Made by a program: the position numbers and the translations under genes. The notes beneath the pieces are model-generated. The model saw nothing but the letters and a program-made list of their open reading frames with translations. It made no database searches and was not told the DNA's origin. 21,448 bases of DNA from CAYMND01 sp964465065 (GTDB lineage Bacteria; Acidobacteriota; Aminicenantia; UBA2199): positions 1-21,448 of the forward strand of contig CAYXHZ010000053.1 of assembly GCA_964465065.1 (NCBI GenBank), given 5' to 3'. The number at the start of each line of letters is the position of its first letter. Positions within the stretch are counted from its first letter, which is position 1. This document shows positions 7,661-13,695 of this stretch, piece by piece.

Positions 7661-7969
7661 CTATGGTCGAGGCGGCGGTTCTTCGCCGATCGGGACACTT
7701 TGAGCCGGACCATCGTCGCAAGCGGCTGTCAGCGGGTTGACCGTTTCGTCCGAATCGACCGGCAAAAGGCCGATACTCGTGTAGGCTGGCGGAACGGCTG
7801 TCGGGTCGACATCGCCGCCCACTGGCAGAGGCAGCAGCAATAAGCTCCCCTGGATCAGCAAGGGCCTGATAACGAATGCCGACTTTCCGATACTGTTCGC
7901 CGCGTTTGCCGAAGTGATGAGCGTCAGAAGCAGGGGCAGCGAAAGAAACCGCAATGAAGTTCTTTTCAT
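7661..7969 (-). CDS. Secreted 102-aa protein, first gene of orphan operon
   Basis: 102 aa with a clean Sec signal peptide ('MKRTSLRFLSLPLLLTLITS', then ANA cleavage site). The start has GGAGG about six bases upstream. The mature 79 residues contain an apolar segment ('SAFVIRPLLIQGSLLLLPLP') that could insert in a membrane. A proline- and aspartate-rich tail with a single cysteine ends in 'GEEPPPRP'. I recognise no family. Another frame spanning 7524-8198 is open across the gene, but it lacks a ribosome-binding site and a signal peptide. The gene is 126 bp upstream of the 55-aa gene on the same strand and is probably co-transcribed with it. A small exported peptide or envelope protein is the most that can be said. 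Confidence 0.68.
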   Translation of the reverse strand: MKRTSLRFLSLPLLLTLITSANAANSIGKSAFVIRPLLIQGSLLLLPLPVGGDVDPTAVPPAYTSIGLLPVDSDETVNPLTAACDDGPAQSVPIGEEPPPRP

Positions 7970-8267
7970 TAATGGCCTCCATCCTTTGACCCCCTATAAG
8001 CAAAGGATGCCATTCCGATACGGACAGCCACCACCAGAGGCGTTCCAAAATTCTACAATTATGTTCCATGACCCGCGGTTCTATCTCCGGGGTCGGCGCT
8101 GGAGCGGCGTGGATGTCCCTTCGGACTGAAATCGCATGTTTCATCGCAATGATGCCTGTCTGCTGGGTGCACTCCTCCCTGGTGTGGCTTAGCATCATCT
8201 TGAATCGGTACGGTTGCCGGCGCTACCAGAATTGTTCTGAAAACCTATGCTGATGTTCCAGATCCGC
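7970..8267. other. Intergenic leader between hybrid regulator and orphan operon
   Basis: This 298-bp stretch separates the stop of the hybrid regulator from the start of the secreted-protein gene on the minus strand. It probably contains the operon promoter and leader. Apart from the hairpin next to the ribosome-binding site (7980-8009) I could not assign promoter hexamers with confidence, and no rho-independent terminator for the regulator gene is visible. A minus-strand frame from 8198 crosses it but has no convincing ribosome-binding site. Confidence 0.4.
7980..8009 (-). promoter_or_regulatory. Leader hairpin adjacent to the Shine-Dalgarno sequence
   Basis: CATCCTTTG (7980-7988) and CAAAGGATG (8001-8009) form a perfect 9-bp inverted repeat with a 12-nt loop. 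On the minus-strand transcript the 3' arm ends inside the GGAGG that serves the secreted 102-aa gene, so the stem could limit ribosome access. It could also be a protein-binding operator. Confidence 0.5.
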
Positions 8268-11200
8268 TCAGCTGTCGCTCATTCGGTCGCTTGCCGTGTA
8301 CCGAGACGGGGTGATTCCGAATTTCTGTTTGAAACATTCACTGAAATAGGCCGGGTTGGTAAAACCAACGGCCAGCGACACCTCGGTGACGTTGCCGTGT
8401 CCTTTCAGCAGCAACTGGGCGGCTCTGGCCAGGCGGAAGGAACGCAGAAACTGCGACGGAACTTCACCGGTCAGGGCCAGCAGCTTGCGGTACAGGGTGG
8501 TTCGGCCCATCAGCAGTTTCTGCTGAAGGGCTTCGACGTGAAACAATGGGTCGCTGTAGTGAGTTTCCAGTAAAGCGGCCACTTCGGCCAGGAAACGTTC
8601 GTCGGTGGAATTGACCGCGATCTCCTGCGGCTCGGTCAGCAGGTGGCGGCGCAGCACCTTCTGCAGCTCACGCCGTTGCCGGATGAGGTTGGCGATCCGG
8701 GCCAGCAACAGGGCCGGGCGGAACGGTTTGACGATGTAGTCGTCGGCGCCGAGTTCCAGACCTTTCATCTGACTTTCTTCACCGCCGCGGGCTGTCAGCA
8801 GGATCACCGGGATGTGACTGGTGGCCACATCGGCTTTCAGGGTCCGGCACAGTTGCCAGCCGTCCATGACCGGCATCATGATGTCGCTCACGATCAGATC
8901 GGGCAGGTTGATCCGAGCTTTTTCCAGTCCTTTTTCGCCGTTGCCAGCCAGGATCAGACGGTATTCCTCCTGCAGGATGCCCTGTATGTAGCGGCTGACA
9001 TCGGCATTGTCTTCGACCAGCAACAACAGCGGACGGTTAGCGGGGAGCGCTGTCTGTATCGGCGTGGGCGGTTCGGGAATGGCGGTTTGGGGAACGTTGA
9101 CGAAGTTTGCGTTTACAGGCCCGCTTGACAGCTCGGCGCCGTCCGGTCTGATCCACGGGAGTTGAACGATGAAGCGGCTGCCGCCTTCCGGTCGGTTTTC
9201 CGCCCAAATCCGTCCCTGATGTACATTTACGATTTCCCGGGCCAGAGCCAGTCCGATGCCGCTGCCGGGGAGGGCGTTGTGCAGGCCGATTCGGGTGAAA
9301 CGGTCGAAAATGAATTCCAGTTTGTCCTGGGGAATGCCGTTGCCGTTGTCACTGACCGTGATTTCGATAAGGTCCTCCTGCAGTTTCAGTTCCAGGGAAA
9401 CCGCTCCGCCGGCGGGGGTGAATTTGAGGGCGTTACCGATCAGGTTGATGACCAGGCGTTCCGTTTTGTCCTGATCCAGGCAGGCCGGCAGGGTATCGAG
9501 CCGGCTGATGAAACTCAGCTGGATCCTTTTTTGTTCGGCCAGCGATTCGAACGAGGATAACAGGCCCTTCAACAGGCAGAGCAGGTCGAGGGGGCGGCGT
9601 TGCAATTCGCTCTGACCGCTCTCGAATCGGGCCAATTCCAGGAGCTGGTTGACCAGATCCAGCAGGCGGTCGGCCTGGTGCTGCACGTTGCGAAGGGTGC
9701 GAACGGCAGCCGGATCGTTGATGCGGGCCGCCAGACTGTCGACCGGACCGGAAATCAGGGTTAGCGGAGTTCGGAATTCATGGGAAATGTTGGCGAAGAA
9801 TCTCGATTTGAGCTGATCGAGTTCCTGTAGCCTTTCGGCTTGCTCGGCCAGTTGGTTTTTTTGCCGGCTGATTTCCGTGGTGCGGGAACTGACGATGGTT
9901 TCGAGCGCCTTCTTTTCCGCCTGCAGTCTGGCGGTACGCCACCCGATGATGAGCCAGACCAGCAGACCCGACAGGAGCAGGTAGGCGAAATAGGCGGCAG
10001 GGTGCCGGAACCAGGGAACAGCGATGGAAAAGGAGATCCGGTCCTCCCGGCTGAGTCGTTCGAAAACGTTTCTGGCCCGCACCCGCAAATCGAAACGGCC
10101 GCTGGGCAGTTTGGCGAAACGGATAACCGGATTATCCTGCCAGGGACTCCAGTCGTTGTCCAGGCCTTCCAGTTTGCATTGATAGGCCGTGGCCTGTTCT
10201 AGCTGAAAGAACGGGGCGCTGAGGGTTATTTCCAGATCGCGGTGGCTGAAGGGGATCTGTCGCTCATACGAGCTCGGCGTGACGAAGCGGTCGATACCGA
10301 AACGCAGGCGTTTGATGTAACAGGAAAATTCCGGAGCCGGAGCGTTCGGAGACGGTTCGAAAACGCTCAGACCGTTAATGGCGGCGAAAAAGACGGTTCG
10401 ACCGCTGAAATGGATGTGGTTGACCTGACGTTGCGGCAGGCGCAGGAACGGGGTGTGCTGCCGCTGCCAGTGTGCCGGAGCCGCGGCCCGGAAGCATTCG
10501 ATGCGGTTGTCGATGCAGGCCCAGATGTTCTGCCGGTTATCCTGGGCCAATATGAAAACGGTTTTTCCCCCATTGCTGAATTCCGGGCCCAGCCGGTCGT
10601 TGGCTTGAAAACGGCCGGTCTCCGAGTCGTAGACCATCAAACGGCCATCGGCGACCAGCCAGATCTCCCGGTTGACGGAGAATACGCGCACCGACTTGTC
10701 CGATCGTTCCGGGGCGCCGCAGTGTGTCTGTGTCCAGGAATTGCGACCGTCATGCCGTTGCAGACGCCATAAGCCATCGCTTTCGCTGCCGCACCACAGG
10801 ACATCGCCGGAAATCGATGCCAGACTGCGGATTTGGGGAATCGCCTGTGAATTGATTTTTTGCAAATGCCAGTGTCCGGCGGTCTGCGTAGCGGTGTACA
10901 CGGCATCCATGGCGGCGGCGTAAACGAGGTCTCCATTGCCGGCAGCGGCTTCGAGCACAAAGAAGGCCTGATCGGACAGACGGGTGATGTCGCTGGCCGA
11001 ACGGAGGAGATACAGCCCGGAGCTGCTGGCGCAGAGGACCCCGGTCGGTGTCGACAACAGGTCCCAGACGCTGGCGGACAAGCCCGGCACTTCAATGAAC
11101 GGATCGCGCCCGGAGCCGCAGAACAGCCCGTTGGTGGCACCGGCCCAGATCAGATCACTTGTGGCGGTGACCGATAACAGCATCTCGGGAACCGAACTGC

Positions 11201-12197
11201 TGGCAGAGAAAAAGCGGAATGGCGAGAAGATCTCCAGTTTGCCGATACCGTAGCTCAGTCCCATCCATAAATTGTGTTCCCGATCCATAAACAGGCAGTA
11301 GAGGGTGTTACTGCGCAGGCCGCTTTGCCGGTTGATCAGCCAGCGTCTGTTCCCCTGAGCATCCAGGATGACCAGGCCGCCCAGTCGGGTGGCCAGGGCG
11401 AAATCGCCGTTGTCCAGCTGCAGGCCGTCGACGATGTTGCTCTGACTGAGGTAGTCGTTGAGAGCGGAGGGGAAGGGCTTGACCGATCCGTTTTCGAGCG
11501 AATACAAACCGTGCTGGTAGGTGGCCAGAAGCAGACGGTCTCCTTTCAGGGCGGTCACCCAGGTGATCAGAGCCTGGCGCGGGTCCAGGGCGGCGAGAGC
11601 CTCGGGTTCACCGGATCGACAGCGGTACAGTCGACCGTTCTGAGTCTGGAAGAAGGCATCGTTCTGACTGGTAAAGACGCGCCGGATATCGAATTCGGGC
11701 AGCCATGGCTGCAGGCGCTGGCCTGCGAGCAGGAAAAATCCCTTCTGAGACTGGACGACCGCCTGCTCGCCCAGGCGGTGCAGGCGGTATACCCGGCCCA
11801 GCGCCGGTGTGTCCGAAAGCGCATGGTAGGCCAGCAGACCTTGATCTGTACGCCGTAAATAGCCGATGCTGTCCTGGCCGGCGGCGATCAACTCGTCTTT
11901 CAGAGCCAAGACTGCGTAGGCCGACGTGTTGGGCAGCGGGATCTGTTGCCAGTTGCGGCCGTCGTAGCTGAGAATGCCGCCCTGGTTGGCGAATATCAGT
12001 TGTCCGCTGCTGTCCTGGGTGATGGCCCAGTTCTGAGGCTGCAGGTTGTAGTCTTCGAGGGTGTAATTCTGCAAGGGAGGGGGAGCCAGATCCGGCTTCA
12101 GGAATGTCAGGCCAGGCAACGGCAGGCTGAGAAGCAGAATCATTCCCTGCGGAAACCATCGTCGCGATATTGTTTTCATGATTGCAGTGGTGATCAT
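8268..12197 (-). CDS. Hybrid two-component sensor-regulator (HTCS type)
   Basis: About 1309 aa. The N-terminal hydrophobic segment anchors or exports the protein. A periplasmic region of about 700 residues of beta-propeller repeats follows (for example 'WAITQDSSGQLIFANQGGIL', 'NTLYCLFMDREHNLWMGLSY'), then a Y_Y_Y-like domain ('AYQCKLEGLDNDWSPWQDNP') and a transmembrane helix. Next come HisKA with phospho-acceptor H806 in 'FFANISHEFRTPLT', HATPase with 'NLIGNALKFTP' and 'GSGIGLALAREI', a receiver with D1105 in 'LIVSDIMMPVMDG', and an AraC-type helix-turn-helix ('VSLAVGFTNPAYFSECFKQK'). All kinase and receiver key residues are present, so one protein can sense outside and bind DNA inside. In Bacteroides such proteins control polysaccharide utilisation loci; no such genes are in this window. 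No start codon has a Shine-Dalgarno sequence. ATG 12197 fits the promoter; 12179 and TTG 12239 are alternatives. Confidence 0.92.
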   Translation of the reverse strand: MITTAIMKTISRRWFPQGMILLLSLPLPGLTFLKPDLAPPPLQNYTLEDYNLQPQNWAITQDSSGQLIFANQGGILSYDGRNWQQIPLPNTSAYAVLALKDELIAAGQDSIGYLRRTDQGLLAYHALSDTPALGRVYRLHRLGEQAVVQSQKGFFLLAGQRLQPWLPEFDIRRVFTSQNDAFFQTQNGRLYRCRSGEPEALAALDPRQALITWVTALKGDRLLLATYQHGLYSLENGSVKPFPSALNDYLSQSNIVDGLQLDNGDFALATRLGGLVILDAQGNRRWLINRQSGLRSNTLYCLFMDREHNLWMGLSYGIGKLEIFSPFRFFSASSSVPEMLLSVTATSDLIWAGATNGLFCGSGRDPFIEVPGLSASVWDLLSTPTGVLCASSSGLYLLRSASDITRLSDQAFFVLEAAAGNGDLVYAAAMDAVYTATQTAGHWHLQKINSQAIPQIRSLASISGDVLWCGSESDGLWRLQRHDGRNSWTQTHCGAPERSDKSVRVFSVNREIWLVADGRLMVYDSETGRFQANDRLGPEFSNGGKTVFILAQDNRQNIWACIDNRIECFRAAAPAHWQRQHTPFLRLPQRQVNHIHFSGRTVFFAAINGLSVFEPSPNAPAPEFSCYIKRLRFGIDRFVTPSSYERQIPFSHRDLEITLSAPFFQLEQATAYQCKLEGLDNDWSPWQDNPVIRFAKLPSGRFDLRVRARNVFERLSREDRISFSIAVPWFRHPAAYFAYLLLSGLLVWLIIGWRTARLQAEKKALETIVSSRTTEISRQKNQLAEQAERLQELDQLKSRFFANISHEFRTPLTLISGPVDSLAARINDPAAVRTLRNVQHQADRLLDLVNQLLELARFESGQSELQRRPLDLLCLLKGLLSSFESLAEQKRIQLSFISRLDTLPACLDQDKTERLVINLIGNALKFTPAGGAVSLELKLQEDLIEITVSDNGNGIPQDKLEFIFDRFTRIGLHNALPGSGIGLALAREIVNVHQGRIWAENRPEGGSRFIVQLPWIRPDGAELSSGPVNANFVNVPQTAIPEPPTPIQTALPANRPLLLLVEDNADVSRYIQGILQEEYRLILAGNGEKGLEKARINLPDLIVSDIMMPVMDGWQLCRTLKADVATSHIPVILLTARGGEESQMKGLELGADDYIVKPFRPALLLARIANLIRQRRELQKVLRRHLLTEPQEIAVNSTDERFLAEVAALLETHYSDPLFHVEALQQKLLMGRTTLYRKLLALTGEVPSQFLRSFRLARAAQLLLKGHGNVTEVSLAVGFTNPAYFSECFKQKFGITPSRYTASDRMSDS

Positions 12198-12204
12198 GGC
12201 AACG

Positions 12205-12233
12205 ATTATGAGTGTACTATGATACATAGCCAA
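12205..12233 (-). promoter_or_regulatory. Candidate promoter of the hybrid regulator gene
   Basis: On the minus strand, TTGGCT (12233-12228), 17 bp and CATAAT (12210-12205). The predicted start falls at about 12198, next to the ATG at 12197, implying a leaderless message. A second, overlapping reading is TTGTCT (12239-12234), 17 bp and TACACT (12216-12211). Confidence 0.45.
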
Positions 12234-12335
12234 AGACAATGACGATGGGACTACGTGGACTTGCTTTGTTTTATCAACAACCGGAAGGATCGCGGTAATA
12301 GGCGACAGATTGGCTGTGACCGACTCGGCAGAGAT

Positions 12336-12362
12336 GCGGGGGCGGCACCGGGCCGCCCCCGC
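12336..12362 (-). terminator. Perfect 11-bp G/C hairpin, probable terminator
   Basis: GCGGGGGCGGC (12336-12346) and GCCGCCCCCGC (12352-12362) pair perfectly around a 5-nt loop. It lies 32 bp after the stop of the 22-aa ORF and upstream of the hybrid regulator. No T tract follows on either strand, so it is not a textbook intrinsic terminator. It could instead protect the 3' end of the short transcript. Confidence 0.5.
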
Positions 12363-12394
12363 TGTGGGTTAAAGGAGGGGGGGGGTAAGAAATG

Positions 12395-12463
12395 CTAGCC
12401 AAACAGCCAAGCGCTGCAGGCGACGAATACGGCCACCAGAACGATCACCACTTTGCGTATCAT
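12395..12463 (-). CDS. 22-aa hydrophobic membrane peptide (candidate small ORF)
   Basis: A 22-codon frame begins at an ATG with GGAG eight bases upstream. The product starts 'MIRKVVIVLVAVFVAC' and ends 'SAWLFG': a positively charged N-terminus followed by one continuous hydrophobic helix, as in single-pass membrane peptides. A run of nine C residues on the coding strand (12377-12385) and a strong G/C hairpin follow the stop, so a short discrete transcript is plausible. The ORF is divergent from the LUD gene. Nothing shows its function; a type I toxin-like peptide or a small membrane regulator are options. It could also be a chance frame. Confidence 0.42.
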   Translation of the reverse strand: MIRKVVIVLVAVFVACSAWLFG

Positions 12464-12522
12464 GCCTCAGTCTCCCGATTCGGTCTGTCTGGTTTCATAC
12501 CCCTATAGACGGTTGTGGGCGG

Positions 12523-12632
12523 CTTTCGGTTTCATTTTCGAAAAAATCGACACATCAGAAAAATGTATTTCATGAACAGCGGTACTGGCCATAACCATAC
12601 CGGACGGTGTAAAATCCGACTGAAACCGAAAG
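12523..12632. repeat. Widely spaced 12-bp inverted repeat in LUD leader
   Basis: CTTTCGGTTTCA (12523-12534) is perfectly complementary to TGAAACCGAAAG (12621-12632). The right arm overlaps the first bases of the AAAGGAG ribosome-binding site. The core GGTTTCAT also occurs at 12491-12498. The repeats could be paired operator sites or a long-range leader stem. A TAAAAT hexamer between the arms (near 12610) may be the -10 of the LUD gene; its -35 is poor. Confidence 0.5.
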
Positions 12633-12643
12633 GAGACGTGAAG

Positions 12644-13252
12644 ATGAGCGTTATTACCGATACGGCCGAACGCTTCGAGCAGCGCGGAATCCCTTGCCGC
12701 TGCTTTGCCGACGCCAGCGAAGTCCTGACGGCCCTGAAAGCGACCCTGAACGCCGGCGATCGCGTGGCCATGGGCGGCTCGATGACCCTCGAGGAACTTG
12801 GGGTGTACGAAGCCTTGCTTGCCGCCGGCCATCAGGTTCTCTGGCACTGGCGGGTACCTGTCCAGCAAGGGGATCAGCTGCGTCGGGAGGCCATGACGGC
12901 CGACGTGTATCTGACCAGCAGCAACGCCGTGATCCGGGACGGGCGCCTGTTGAATATCGACGGGACGGGCAACCGGGTGGCGGCCATGTTCTTCGGACCC
13001 GGGCGGGTGATCGTCATCGCCGGCCGCAACAAGCTGGCCGCGGATTTTCAAGCCGCCCTCGAACGGATCAAAACCGTCGCCGCCCCTAAAAACGCGGTAC
13101 GGCTCAAACGGGAAGTGCCCTGCCGATTCACCGGACGCTGCCAGGATTGCCGTTCCCCCGAGCGCATGTGTCAGGTGACGGTGTGCATCGAGAACCGCCT
13201 GGTCGGTCGCGAGCTGGAAGTATGGCTGGTCGATCAGGATCTGGGTTATTGA
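12644..13252 (+). CDS. LUD-domain protein (DUF162, LutC/YkgG-like)
   Basis: 202 aa. The start at 12644 has AAAGGAG eight bases upstream; the frame is open further 5' but has no better start. Family signatures are 'MGGSMTLEELGVYEALL', 'ADVYLTSSNAVIRDGRLLNI', 'GTGNRVAAMFFGPGRVIVIA', 'AALERIKTVAAPKNAVRL' and a final 'VWLVDQDLGY'. Four cysteines (C160, C166, C169, C176) form the conserved C-terminal motif of stand-alone LUD proteins and may bind a metal or cluster. LutC-type relatives take part in lactate oxidation with LutA and LutB, but neither is nearby, so a lactate role is not implied. No signal peptide is seen; it is probably cytoplasmic. The family call is firm, the function open. Confidence 0.88.
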   Translation: MSVITDTAERFEQRGIPCRCFADASEVLTALKATLNAGDRVAMGGSMTLEELGVYEALLAAGHQVLWHWRVPVQQGDQLRREAMTADVYLTSSNAVIRDGRLLNIDGTGNRVAAMFFGPGRVIVIAGRNKLAADFQAALERIKTVAAPKNAVRLKREVPCRFTGRCQDCRSPERMCQVTVCIENRLVGRELEVWLVDQDLGY

Positions 13253-13294
13253 GTTGACGTTTACTGCACGAAACTTTTGTCTGGAGGATTGGCA

Positions 13295-13687
13295 ATGAAA
13301 TTACCCGAAGGTTCCGGCGGTACGCCGGGTGGCGTGTGGATGTTTTTGGGAGGTCTGCTCATGGCCGCCTCAGGTTTTTACCTGATCTCTCGCACCGTCG
13401 TGCTCCATTCAGGCTGGTCAGGCTCTTTTTACGGCATTCCGTTCGGGCTGACCATGCTGCCGCTGCTGGTCGGCGTGGGCTTTCTTTTCTACAACAGCCG
13501 TTCTTTGACGGGATGGATTCTGGGGATTCTGGGACTGGGCATCATCATCGCCGAAATCTTGATGGCCATTCGCATGACGCTCAAACCGGTCACCCTGTAT
13601 CAGGGACTGGTCATGTTCGTGCTGTTTTTCGGCGGTATCGGACTGATGCTGCGGTCCTTCCGTTCCGGTGGGCAGGCAGGGCAATAA
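13295..13687 (+). CDS. Small integral membrane protein, function unknown
   Basis: 130 aa. The ATG at 13295 has GGAGG seven bases upstream. A glycine-rich N-terminus ('MKLPEGSGGTPGG') leads to four hydrophobic segments, roughly residues 14-33, 46-64, 70-88 and 102-120, and a basic C-terminal tail. The pattern of FLGG, 'GIPFGLTMLPLLVGVGFLFY' and 'GLVMFVLFFGGIGLMLRSFR' looks like a conserved bacterial membrane protein, but I know no function for it. It lies 42 bp after the LUD gene on the same strand and may be co-transcribed with it. Its 3' end is only 8 bp from the convergent HEAT/receiver gene. Confidence 0.78.
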   Translation: MKLPEGSGGTPGGVWMFLGGLLMAASGFYLISRTVVLHSGWSGSFYGIPFGLTMLPLLVGVGFLFYNSRSLTGWILGILGLGIIIAEILMAIRMTLKPVTLYQGLVMFVLFFGGIGLMLRSFRSGGQAGQ

Positions 13688-13695
13688 AGCCCGGT

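Noticed and set aside
7524..8198. 224-codon minus-strand frame crossing the orphan-operon leader and first gene
   Set aside because: It has no Shine-Dalgarno sequence and overlaps, in another frame, the 102-aa gene that has both a signal peptide and a strong RBS. Its 3' half is arginine- and serine-rich shadow sequence.
8226..8243. CAGAA/TTCTG repeat followed by AAAA as a terminator of the hybrid regulator
   Set aside because: The stem is 5 bp with a 3-nt loop, and on the minus strand the A/T run precedes rather than follows it.
7991..12507. Shared 8-mer CCCCTATA at 7991-7998 and 12500-12507, both upstream of minus-strand starts
   Set aside because: One shared 8-mer in a window this size is expected by chance, and the distances to the start codons differ (22 and 37 nt).
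12392..12508. 38-codon plus-strand ORF preceded by AAAGGAGG and a G run
   Set aside because: The GGAGG is about 15 nt from the ATG, too far, and the product (histidine-rich, no pattern) looks like the complement of the 22-aa frame.
12644..13252. LUD protein as part of a lactate-utilisation (lutABC) operon
   Set aside because: No LutA, LutB or lactate permease gene is in the neighbourhood; the four-cysteine tail is that of common stand-alone LUD proteins.
13678..13694. GGGC-AATAAA-GCCC between two convergent genes as a bidirectional terminator
   Set aside because: A 4-bp stem without a T tract is too weak to support the call.
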